Shown here in pieces: positions 7,756 to 14,295 of a DNA stretch of 18,316 nt (positions are counted from its first letter, which is position 1; each line of letters begins with the position of its first letter). A model generated the notes under the pieces. That model saw only the letters and a list, made by a program, of their open reading frames with translations. It did no database searches and was not told where the DNA came from. A program made the position numbers and the translations under genes. Source of the stretch: an uncultured Bifidobacterium sp. (lineage in GTDB: Bacteria; Actinomycetota; Actinomycetes; Actinomycetales; Bifidobacteriaceae); NCBI RefSeq assembly GCF_959020145.1, contig NZ_CAUEQY010000022.1, positions 1 to 18,316 of the forward strand. The letters run 5' to 3'.

Positions 7756-9231
7756 TTATTTTTCGCCGGAACGCTGCTTGAGCTGCAGGGTCAGTTCCGT
7801 CACGTAGTTGTAGATCTCCTGCTTTTCCTGCATCTCGTCGCTGATGCGGGTGTATGCATGCATCACCGTGGTGTGGTCCTTGCCGCCAAACACCTGGCCG
7901 ATGTCGTTCAGGCTCATGCTGGTGAGCTCACGCACCAAATACATGGCGATCTGACGCGCCAGCGCGATCTTCTTCGTACGCGAACGTCCGACAATGTCAT
8001 CGAACGTAATGTAGAAGTACTTGGCCACCTGGGTGATGATGTCGGTGGGCTTGATCTCCACATCGGTCGAGAAAAAGTCCTGCAACGTCTGTTCCGCCAA
8101 CGCGCGGGTCACCGGCTGGCCGCTCAGCGATGCCATGGCGGTCACGCGGTTCAGCGCGCCTTCCAGCTCGCGAATATTCTCGGTGAACCGCTCCGCGATG
8201 AGGTTGAGCACATCGTCCTGAACGTTGGTGCCGTGGGCGATCATGCGCAGAATGGCGATGCGCGTCTCCAGATCCGGCGGCTTGACGTCAACGGTCAGGC
8301 CGGATTCGAAACGGGAGATCAGACGTTCGTTGAATCCCTGCAGATCCTTCGGAGGCACATCGGATGCGATCACAATGCGCTTGTTCGCCTGATGCAGGGT
8401 ATTGAATGTATGGAAGAACTGTTCAAGCGTCGCGTCCTTGCCGCTCAGAAATTGAATATCGTCGATGAGCAGCACGTCGACTTCGCGGTAGCGACGGTTG
8501 AATTCCTTGATTTGACCGGAATTCTGGTTGGTGTCACCCAACGCTTCGATGAATTCGTTGGTGAATTCCTCACTGGTCACATAACGGACTTTCAGCGTGG
8601 GATCCTTGACCAGTGCGTAATTGCCGATGGCGTTCAGCAAGTGGGTTTTACCCAATCCTGATCCGCCGTAAATACAAAGCGGGTTGAAATCGTGACCGGA
8701 ACCTTCCGCGACGGCCAACGCGACGGTACGTGCGAAACGATTGGAATCGCCAGGAACGAAGGTGTCGAACGTGGCGTTCTTATTCAAATGGGTCTTAGGA
8801 TCCAGCAGAGGCCTGTTTTGGCCGCGTTGGAAGTTGTTGTGGCGCTCCGGCGGCATGACAACCGGAATCGGCAGCTGCCCCTGCGTGGTTTCCTCCGCAT
8901 GTGGCGCGGGGGAGAAGTGGGGGTATTCCTCGACGGCAGGTTGGGCCGGTTCCTTCTTTTCCACAATCTTGAATGCGGGGAAAATATCCTGTTCGGCGGC
9001 TTCCCGCAAGGCTTCCAGCAGGGGCTGGTTCAATTCGTTCTGCAACGTCTGCTGTGCGGCCGCGCTTGGCACGCATAAGACAATGGTAGGACCCCACATG
9101 CCTTCGGGAAAAACGTTTTCCAGCCAGCTTTTATCTCGGATGGACAGCGCCGGATTCTGGTGCAACAACGCCAGCGCGTCGGACCAGACTCCCCGAGCCT
9201 GCTCGAGAGGGTCAGTTGTCGTGTCGGCCAC
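7756..9231 (-). CDS. dnaA: Chromosomal replication initiator protein DnaA
   Basis: AAA+ initiator that binds DnaA boxes, opens the origin and recruits the helicase. I read 491 residues from GTG 9231 (VADTTTDPLEQARGVW), with AAAGGGG 5 nt upstream. An open extension of 66 codons further upstream crosses the DnaA boxes and promoter and is rejected. Domain I is about residues 1-85. A Pro/Glu-rich linker spans about 90-150. Walker A is GGSGLGKTH (189-197), and Walker B is VLLIDDIQFL. The domain IV signature GGKDHTTVMHAYTRI is near the C-terminus. It is transcribed toward oriC and is divergent from rpmH; boxes in its promoter region suggest autoregulation. Confidence 0.98.
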   Translation of the reverse strand: MADTTTDPLEQARGVWSDALALLHQNPALSIRDKSWLENVFPEGMWGPTIVLCVPSAAAQQTLQNELNQPLLEALREAAEQDIFPAFKIVEKKEPAQPAVEEYPHFSPAPHAEETTQGQLPIPVVMPPERHNNFQRGQNRPLLDPKTHLNKNATFDTFVPGDSNRFARTVALAVAEGSGHDFNPLCIYGGSGLGKTHLLNAIGNYALVKDPTLKVRYVTSEEFTNEFIEALGDTNQNSGQIKEFNRRYREVDVLLIDDIQFLSGKDATLEQFFHTFNTLHQANKRIVIASDVPPKDLQGFNERLISRFESGLTVDVKPPDLETRIAILRMIAHGTNVQDDVLNLIAERFTENIRELEGALNRVTAMASLSGQPVTRALAEQTLQDFFSTDVEIKPTDIITQVAKYFYITFDDIVGRSRTKKIALARQIAMYLVRELTSMSLNDIGQVFGGKDHTTVMHAYTRISDEMQEKQEIYNYVTELTLQLKQRSGEK

Positions 9232-9299
9232 GGATTCCCCTTTCTCGACAGACTTTTTCCAAGTGTGCAACTGTTTATTTGTACTCTCTTTTCCCCAAG

Positions 9300-9408
9300 T
9301 TATCCACCGGTAAGCGTGTTGAAAAGACTGAATTGTGAATAACATCATTGTAGTTTGTGGATAACTTTTGTGGGGAGTTTGGCGACATATCAACGTTTCT
9401 GTGGATTG
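9300..9408. promoter_or_regulatory. DnaA-box cluster upstream of dnaA
   Basis: Matches to TTATNCACA without mismatch are at 9334-9342 and 9356-9364 (minus-strand orientation). TTATCCACC (9300-9308) has one mismatch and CAATCCACA (9400-9408 reversed) is weaker. The box at 9356-9364 falls between the candidate -10 and -35 of dnaA, which is consistent with repression of dnaA by its own product. Confidence 0.75.
9347..9375 (-). promoter_or_regulatory. dnaA: Candidate dnaA promoter
   Basis: TACAAT on the minus strand (9347-9352) is a good -10. Seventeen bp upstream the -35 position reads CCCCAC (9370-9375), not like TTGACA, but it overlaps a TTTTGTGGGGAG repeat. Predicted start near 9340 gives a leader of about 110 nt. 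The poor -35 makes this tentative and suggests possible dependence on a factor binding the GTGGGGA element. Confidence 0.4.
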
Positions 9409-9428
9409 TTTTGTGGGGAGAATCCCCA
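9366..9428. repeat. TTTTGTGGGGAG direct repeat plus partial palindrome
   Basis: The 12-mer TTTTGTGGGGAG occurs at 9366-9377 and 9409-9420, offset 43 bp (about four helical turns). The second copy continues into TGGGGA-GAA-TCCCCA (9414-9428), with 6-bp arms and a 3-bp centre, resembling the palindrome at 7262-7277. A further half-site TTCCCCAA is at 9291-9298. Confidence 0.65.
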
Positions 9429-9508
9429 TGAAAATGTGAAGGATTTGATATGCGTATTCATCTCTGTTCAGGGGTCAGAGTAACTTGGTAGAGCTTGACT
9501 CATGAGGA

Positions 9509-9526
9509 GCCGTGCCTTGGCATGGC
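9509..9526 (+). other. Hairpin in the rpmH leader
   Basis: GCCGTGCC (9509-9516) and GGCATGGC (9519-9526) form an 8-pair stem with one G-U pair, followed by AAAAAA. It lies 23 nt upstream of rpmH, in its likely 5' leader. It lacks a downstream U-tract so it is not a terminator on the plus strand. Confidence 0.4.
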
Positions 9527-9549
9527 AAAAAACACCGGGAGCATTAATT

Positions 9550-9684
9550 ATGAAGAGGACATTCCAGCCGAACAACCGTCGTCGTCACATGAAGCACGGT
9601 TTCCGTCAGCGCATGCGCACCCGCGCAGGCCGCGCTCTGATCAACCGTCGCCGCGCCAAGGGCCGCAAGTCCCTCGCTGCCTGA
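9550..9684 (+). CDS. rpmH: 50S ribosomal protein L34
   Basis: Small basic protein of the large ribosomal subunit. The 44-residue product begins MKRTFQPNNRRRHMKHGFR and ends GRKSLAA, the classic L34 sequence and length. ATG 9550 has GGGAG about 8 nt upstream; an in-frame ATG at 9502 would add residues unlike L34. It is the first gene to the right of the strand switch, followed 17 nt later by rnpA, as in most bacteria. Confidence 0.98.
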   Translation: MKRTFQPNNRRRHMKHGFRQRMRTRAGRALINRRRAKGRKSLAA

Positions 9685-9701
9685 TTTAACGGCATAGAGC
9701 G

Positions 9702-10064
9702 GTGGAACGGCTGAAAAGCCATCGCGATTTCGTCGCGGTGCTCAAACGCCGTCGTAGGGTATCGCGAGAAGACATCGTCGTGCATTATTTGGTGCACGAC
9801 GATGCCATTATCGACGATTCTGCGGCGATGCGGGGCCGACGTGTCGGTTTGGCCGTTTCCAAGGCTGTCGGCAACGCTGTGACGCGTAATGCCGTCAAGC
9901 GTCGTTTCCGCGTGCTTGCACGAAAGTACGAATCTGCCTTACCTGAATCCTGCGATATCGTGTTGCGTGCCAAGCCAAGTGCTGCGCATGCCGATTTTCT
10001 ATCGTTGGAACAGCAGATCGCAGCATGTTTTGAAGCGGTGAATCGTAAGGCCGTGCGTCGGTAA
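9702..10064 (+). CDS. rnpA: Ribonuclease P protein component
   Basis: Protein subunit that helps the RNase P RNA remove 5' leaders from precursor tRNAs. The 120-residue product starts with GTG 9702 (VERLKSHRDFVAVLKRRRR). The RNR-type motif is present as KAVGNAVTRNAVKRRFRVLAR near the middle, and the C-terminus is basic. The ribosome site before the GTG is weak, so translation may depend on rpmH read-through. Its TAA overlaps the yidD ATG by one base. Confidence 0.95.
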   Translation: MERLKSHRDFVAVLKRRRRVSREDIVVHYLVHDDAIIDDSAAMRGRRVGLAVSKAVGNAVTRNAVKRRFRVLARKYESALPESCDIVLRAKPSAAHADFLSLEQQIAACFEAVNRKAVRR

Positions 10065-10396
10065 TGAACGCCGGTCGTAACGGAAATTGGATGATTCGTG
10101 CCATTCGCTGGTACCAACGTCATATTTCCGCGAATACCGCGCCTTGCTGCAGATATTATCCAAGTTGTTCCAATTACGCGATTCAGGCGATTGAACGATT
10201 TGGCCGCCTTAAGGGTGGCCTTCTTGCGTTATTGCGCCTTCTTCGCTGCAATCAGTGGAACCGTGGGGGAATTGACGACGTTCCGCAGCTTTATTCCTTG
10301 TTTTACAGATGTTCGTGGTCGAAGGCACACGAGGAACCTCGGCTCACGCCTCTGAACGTAGAAAAACCTATAGGCGATAAGGAGACTGGCCTGTAA
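10064..10396 (+). CDS. yidD: Membrane protein insertion efficiency factor YidD
   Basis: Small protein implicated in assisting YidC-dependent insertion at the inner face of the membrane. The 110-residue product carries the family core CCRYYPSCSNYAIQAIERFG at about residues 28-47, followed by a hydrophobic/basic helix LLALLRLLRCNQW. The ATG at 10064 overlaps the rnpA stop (TAATG). The last 30 residues are hydrophilic and poorly conserved. Its stop again overlaps the yidC start by one base, so rnpA, yidD and yidC look translationally coupled. Confidence 0.93.
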   Translation: MNAGRNGNWMIRAIRWYQRHISANTAPCCRYYPSCSNYAIQAIERFGRLKGGLLALLRLLRCNQWNRGGIDDVPQLYSLFYRCSWSKAHEEPRLTPLNVEKPIGDKETGL

Positions 10397-11430
10397 TGAA
10401 TCAAAATCAATTCCTCCTCGACAGCGGTTTCTGGGGCTGGCTGTATAAGCTCCTGTATCCCGTCGAGTGGCTCATGACGCAGATCATGGCCGTATTCCAT
10501 AAGTTCCTGGTGATGCTGGGCATGAACGAGATCGGTTTCTCGTGGGTCATGTCCATCGTATTCCTAGTACTTGTGGTCCAGGCATGCGTTTTTCCGCTGT
10601 TCTACAAGTCCATGAAGGGTATGCGCAAGATGCAGGCCCAGATGACCGTCCTGCAGCCAAAGATGCAGCGTATCCAAAACAAATACAAGGGCAAGAACGA
10701 TCCCGCCAGCAAGGAAGCCATGCAGCGCGAGATGATGAAGCTCTACCAGGACAATGATGCGAACCCGATGGGTGGCTGCACTTCCATGCTCCCTATGTTC
10801 GTGCAGGGTCCCGTATTCATGTGCATGTTCTATACGCTGTCAGCCATTCCGTACATCGCACGCGGCAAATTCAGGGACGGACAGGGTCTTGGCGCTTTCG
10901 ACATCGCCACAGCCAAGCAGTTCACGTCCACCACAGTGTTCGGTGTGAACGTGGCTGATAACTTCACGACCGCCGCCGTGCATGGCAAAGTAGTTATCGC
11001 CATCTTCGTTGCATTGATGTGCTTCTGCCTGTGGTTCATGCAGTACAACAGCATGAAGCGTAACATGGCTCAGTCTGCGGCAAACAAGCAGACCGAAATG
11101 ATGCAGAAGATGATGTTGTGGATGTTCCCGATCATGTACATTTTCTCCGGTATTGCCATGCCGTTCGCTGTGCTGGTGTACTGGCTCACCAACAACATCT
11201 GCAATCTGTTGCGTTCCATCTGGCAGATCCACGTCTTCCCGACTCCGGGATCTCCGGCCGCCGAAGCGAAGGAAAAGCGTGATCATGTTCATGAGAACGC
11301 CCGCCGAGCCAAGGCCGGTCTGCCATCCCTCGAGGAAGAGGCGCTGCAGAAGGCCAAGGAAGCCGCCGAAGTGAAGGAAAAGAGCGGCTACCAGCGTCAG
11401 CAGCCGAGCCGTAAAAAGAAAAAGAAGTGA
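10396..11430 (+). CDS. yidC: Membrane protein insertase YidC/OxaI
   Basis: Inserts and folds membrane proteins, alone or with SecYEG. The 344-residue product has hydrophobic stretches at roughly residues 13-40, 50-70, 130-152, 198-216 and 236-268. A cytoplasmic Lys/Met-rich coiled loop (MKGMRKMQAQM, QPKMQRIQNKYKGKND) follows the second stretch, typical of the YidC/Oxa1 family. It lacks the large periplasmic domain of Gram-negative YidC. The C-terminal tail is very basic and ends in KKKKK, as in ribosome-binding Oxa1 homologues. AAGGAG lies 11 nt before ATG 10396. Confidence 0.96.
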   Translation: MNQNQFLLDSGFWGWLYKLLYPVEWLMTQIMAVFHKFLVMLGMNEIGFSWVMSIVFLVLVVQACVFPLFYKSMKGMRKMQAQMTVLQPKMQRIQNKYKGKNDPASKEAMQREMMKLYQDNDANPMGGCTSMLPMFVQGPVFMCMFYTLSAIPYIARGKFRDGQGLGAFDIATAKQFTSTTVFGVNVADNFTTAAVHGKVVIAIFVALMCFCLWFMQYNSMKRNMAQSAANKQTEMMQKMMLWMFPIMYIFSGIAMPFAVLVYWLTNNICNLLRSIWQIHVFPTPGSPAAEAKEKRDHVHENARRAKAGLPSLEEEALQKAKEAAEVKEKSGYQRQQPSRKKKKK

Positions 11431-11436
11431 GTAAAA

Positions 11437-11472
11437 GTGTGTCCCGTGTTTCACGTGAAACGCGGGACACAC
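11437..11472. repeat. 36-nt palindrome enclosing a parS site after yidC
   Basis: GTGTGTCCCG (11437-11446) and CGGGACACAC (11463-11472) flank T-GTTTCACGTGAAAC-G, so the parS is nested in a near-perfect 36-nt palindrome just 6 nt after yidC. As RNA it would form a long hairpin and may end yidC transcripts, but the downstream tract CACTTTTATC is a weak U-run. Confidence 0.7.
11448..11461. promoter_or_regulatory. parS: parS site 1
   Basis: Perfect 14-bp palindrome GTTTCACGTGAAAC, the core of the conserved bacterial ParB-binding parS. It is nested in the yidC-jag palindrome. Confidence 0.95.
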
Positions 11473-11490
11473 CACTTTTATCAGCGTTTA

Positions 11491-11519
11491 TTGTCGACGT
11501 GGTAAACAGGAATTAGACT
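11491..11519 (+). promoter_or_regulatory. Candidate jag promoter
   Basis: TTGTCG (11491-11496), a 17-bp spacer and TAGACT (11514-11519) fit a housekeeping promoter with modest matches. It lies in the 142-nt gap between yidC and jag. Confidence 0.35.
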
Positions 11520-11572
11520 TTACACAATAAGACTTTAGTAATAGAAACCCCGCTCAAAGGAGTACAACCACT

Positions 11573-12100
11573 ATGGCGCAAGATGAGGAAAAGACCATCG
11601 ATCAGCTCAACGAGGAAGCTGATATCGCTGCCGATTATCTTGAAGGACTGCTTGATATCGTCGATTACGAAGGCGATATCGAAATGGGCGTGCGCAACAA
11701 TCGCCCTACCGTGCAAATCGTCGCCGATGATGATACGGACATCAAGCATCTCATCGGACGCAACGGCGAAGTCGTTGACGCTCTGCAGCAGCTGACGCGA
11801 CTGGCCGTGCAGCAGAAGACCGGCGAGCGTTCCCATCTCATTGTGGACGTCGACGGCTATCTGAAGCGCAAGCGCCAGCGTCTGCACGACATCGCGCTGG
11901 ACGCCATCGACGAGGTGCGCGAGACGGGGGAGCCGGTTGATCTCAAGCCGATGAACTCCTTCGAACGCAAGATCGTGCATGATGTGGTGCGTGAGGAGGG
12001 TATGAAGTCCCGTTCCCACGGCGAGGAACCGCGTCGTTACGTCACGGTGTATCTCAAGGCTTCCGCTGCCGAAGATACTGAAGACGAGGATGAGGCCTGA
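11573..12100 (+). CDS. jag: KhpB/Jag-family RNA-binding protein (KH and R3H domains)
   Basis: Single-stranded nucleic-acid-binding protein of 175 residues. A KH domain carries the GxxG-type loop in HLIGRNGEVVDALQQL (about residues 60-75). An R3H domain carries R-x3-H in ERKIVHDVV, followed by RYVTVYL. The N- and C-termini are strongly acidic. It lacks the extra Jag N-terminal domain found in longer Firmicutes forms, as seen in other Actinobacteria. AAAGGAG (11556-11562) precedes ATG 11573 by 10 nt. KhpB proteins are linked to cell-division and RNA regulation; the role here is inferred from family. Confidence 0.9.
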   Translation: MAQDEEKTIDQLNEEADIAADYLEGLLDIVDYEGDIEMGVRNNRPTVQIVADDDTDIKHLIGRNGEVVDALQQLTRLAVQQKTGERSHLIVDVDGYLKRKRQRLHDIALDAIDEVRETGEPVDLKPMNSFERKIVHDVVREEGMKSRSHGEEPRRYVTVYLKASAAEDTEDEDEA

Positions 12101-12109
12101 GTTCGGCTC

Positions 12110-12123
12110 GTTTCACGTGAAAC
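12110..12123. promoter_or_regulatory. parS: parS site 2
   Basis: Perfect GTTTCACGTGAAAC between the jag stop (12100) and its terminator (from 12127). Confidence 0.95.
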
Positions 12124-12126
12124 ATG

Positions 12127-12153
12127 GCGTCACCATTTGGTGGCGCTTTTTTA
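12127..12153 (+). terminator. Rho-independent terminator of the rpmH-jag cluster
   Basis: GCGTCACC (12127-12134) pairs with GGTGGCGC (12139-12146) through eight pairs including one G-U, loop ATTT, followed by TTTTTTA. It lies 26 nt after jag, so rsmG is probably transcribed separately. Confidence 0.9.
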
Positions 12154-12266
12154 TTGCGATTTTTTGAGTGACTTCATGCTGGCCGTGCGCCGGACATGTG
12201 ATATTGCCGTCAATGGTCGGGAAGTACTTGCTGGAATACCGGCAATGAGGAAGAGCAGGATATAGG

Positions 12267-13070
12267 ATGGTGCCCATGAGTGATGTGACAGACGAACTTG
12301 ATGATTCGCCGATGCTTGAGGAAGTGCTGGGGGATGCGTTGGGCAAGCTTCGTGTTTTCCATGCGAAACTTGCCGAAGAAGGCGAACCTCGCGGTCTGAT
12401 TGGGCCAAGAGATGTTGGCATTATTTGGGAACGCCATATTCTGAATTCGGCCGCCATTGTGCCTTTCGTAAAGGAAGCCACGGCCAAGAAGCAGTTCAAG
12501 ACGGTTGCCGATATCGGCAGTGGCGGCGGTTTTCCCGGTATTGTCGCGGCCGCCTGCCTGCCGGATCACCGGTTCACGCTTGTGGAGCCGATGGAACGTC
12601 GTGTCGAATGGCTGAACGAGTGCGTGGCCGATATGGAGTTGAATAACGTTACCGTGGTGCGTGCCAGGGCCAATGAGATGATCGAGGCCATTGCGGGTGC
12701 TACTGGCGCTCAAGGCGGCAATCGTGGCAATGGAAGCACCAGGAACGGCAAAGGCGGCAAGAACGGCAGGGGAGTGGCCGTTCGCGGTCCTGTACTGGAT
12801 TTGGATGGCAAGCCTATTCAGGCGAAACATCCGTTTGCCGTGGTGACGTGCCGTGCCGTGGCTCCTATGACCAAACTTTCGGGGTGGACGCTGCCGTTGC
12901 TTGAGCGCGGTGGACGTTTGGTCGCACTGAAGGGGCGGTCCGCGCAAGAGGAGATCGAAAAGGCTTCCAAAGAGATCGCCAAATGCGGTGGCATTCGTCC
13001 GCGGGTGGTGGATGCCGAGGTTGGTCCGGGCTTGGAATCGACCCATGTGCTCATGGTGGATAAAAAGTAA
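12267..13070 (+). CDS. rsmG: 16S rRNA (guanine-N7) methyltransferase RsmG
   Basis: SAM-dependent enzyme that methylates G527 (E. coli numbering) of 16S rRNA; loss gives low-level streptomycin resistance in many bacteria. The product has 267 residues. The SAM-binding loop is VADIGSGGGFPGIVAA (residues 80-95), followed by TLVEPMERRVEWL (104-116). The conserved core continues as VVTCRAVAPMTKLSGW (192-207) and GGRLVALKGRSAQEE. Residues about 145-187 are a Gly/Asn/Arg-rich insertion absent from compact RsmG, which explains the extra length. I chose ATG 12267, with AGGA 6 nt upstream; ATG 12276 is possible. Confidence 0.95.
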   Translation: MVPMSDVTDELDDSPMLEEVLGDALGKLRVFHAKLAEEGEPRGLIGPRDVGIIWERHILNSAAIVPFVKEATAKKQFKTVADIGSGGGFPGIVAAACLPDHRFTLVEPMERRVEWLNECVADMELNNVTVVRARANEMIEAIAGATGAQGGNRGNGSTRNGKGGKNGRGVAVRGPVLDLDGKPIQAKHPFAVVTCRAVAPMTKLSGWTLPLLERGGRLVALKGRSAQEEIEKASKEIAKCGGIRPRVVDAEVGPGLESTHVLMVDKK

Positions 13071-13235
13071 GTTATCCACCATTTCGGTGAGTTATGCACA
13101 TTGTACACAACTGGAAAATCGACGAAAAAAAGCGGCGGAAAAATGTTGAAGTAGCAACGAAAGATCGGTGGATAACTTTTTGCGAACAACGTAAGTTATC
13201 CACCGACTATCCACAGCTATTCACATTTGTGCACA
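13067..13235. promoter_or_regulatory. Third DnaA-box cluster, between rsmG and parA
   Basis: TTATGCACA (13092-13100) matches TTATNCACA. One-mismatch boxes are TTATCCACC (13072-13080, 13196-13204, and reversed 13167-13175), TTGTACACA (13101-13109), CTATCCACA (13207-13215), CTATTCACA (13217-13225) and TTGTGCACA (13227-13235). The last four plus-strand boxes start at 13196, 13207, 13217 and 13227, so they lie on one helical face. GTAAGTTATCCACC is repeated at 13067-13080 and 13191-13204. An 11-bp inverted repeat joins 13166-13176 and 13195-13205. Confidence 0.75.
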
Positions 13236-13312
13236 GTGGGTGAGATGAGCTGATGCTGTCCACCCGAATGATGAAACTTGAATGTTAAGCATATCGTAAG
13301 GAAGGCTAGTGT

Positions 13313-14293
13313 ATGACTGGACCTGAAGGACCAGATAACCTGACGTCGATGGAATCGGCAACGGAAACCATCAAACGAATTTTCGGAGGATCGGATTCCC
13401 CTCTTGGTTCGCAGATTGCCGACGAATCGACTCGCTATCGCGCCTTGCAGAAGGCCGTTTGCCCAAAGCCGGAGCAGACGCGCCTGATCGCGGTCGCCAA
13501 CCAGAAGGGTGGCGTTGGCAAAACCACGTCGGCCGTGAATCTTTCCGCTGCGTTGGCTCAGTTCGGTTCCAAGGTGCTGCTGATCGATATGGATCCGCAG
13601 GGCAATGCGTCGACCGCGTTGGGCGCTCCGCATGCGTCGGGGGAGCCTTCGGTGTACGACGTGATCGAAGGCAGGAAGACCATCGCCGAAGTCAAGCGCA
13701 CATGCCCTGATTTTGATCTGCTCGATGTGGTTCCAGCTTCGATCGATTTGAGCGGTGCCGAGCTGGAAGTCGCCGACATGGAAAATCGTAATGTGCTTCT
13801 GAAGACCGCGGTTGACGAGTTTCTGGAAACCAGCGAGGAGCACTACGACTACGTGATTATCGATTGCCCGCCAAGCCTCGGCCTGCTGGTAATTAATGCC
13901 ATGTGTGCGGTGCATGAGATGCTGATTCCGATCCAGGCTGAGTACTATGCGCTGGAAGGTCTCGGCCAGCTCATCAATACCATCGGACTGGTGCAGGAGC
14001 ATTTCAATCCGTCGCTGCTGGTTTCCACCATGCTGATCACCATGTTCGATAAGCGAACCCTGCTCAGCCGTGAAGTGCATGACGAGGTCAAAAGCCACTA
14101 TCCGACCATCGTGTTGGATACCACGATTCCACGCACGGTGAAAATCTCGGAAGCGCCGAGCTTCAATCAAAGCGTTATCGCCTACGACCCCAAGGGCATG
14201 GGTGCAATCTCCTACTGTGAGGCCGCGTTGGAACTCGCACGTCGCTCGCAGACAGTGTTGCAGGCTATTGATGCAAGAAGGAATGAGAACTGA
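13313..14293 (+). CDS. parA: Chromosome partitioning ATPase ParA (Soj)
   Basis: Deviant Walker A ATPase that binds the nucleoid and moves ParB-parS complexes, segregating origins. The 326-residue product has an N-terminal extension of about 55 residues before LIAVANQKGGVGKTT. The deviant Walker A is KGGVGKTT at residues 65-72, the switch region is IDMDPQGN and Walker B is IIDCPPSLGLL. AAGGAAGG (13298-13305) lies 7 nt before ATG 13313. parB starts 2 nt after its stop. Its upstream region holds a DnaA-box array, which may tie parAB expression or location to DnaA. Confidence 0.97.
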   Translation: MTGPEGPDNLTSMESATETIKRIFGGSDSPLGSQIADESTRYRALQKAVCPKPEQTRLIAVANQKGGVGKTTSAVNLSAALAQFGSKVLLIDMDPQGNASTALGAPHASGEPSVYDVIEGRKTIAEVKRTCPDFDLLDVVPASIDLSGAELEVADMENRNVLLKTAVDEFLETSEEHYDYVIIDCPPSLGLLVINAMCAVHEMLIPIQAEYYALEGLGQLINTIGLVQEHFNPSLLVSTMLITMFDKRTLLSREVHDEVKSHYPTIVLDTTIPRTVKISEAPSFNQSVIAYDPKGMGAISYCEAALELARRSQTVLQAIDARRNEN

Positions 14294-14295
14294 TC

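Noticed and set aside
9232..9429. 66-codon N-terminal extension of dnaA
   Set aside because: It crosses DnaA boxes and the candidate promoter; GTG 9231 has a good ribosome site and the normal DnaA N-terminus.
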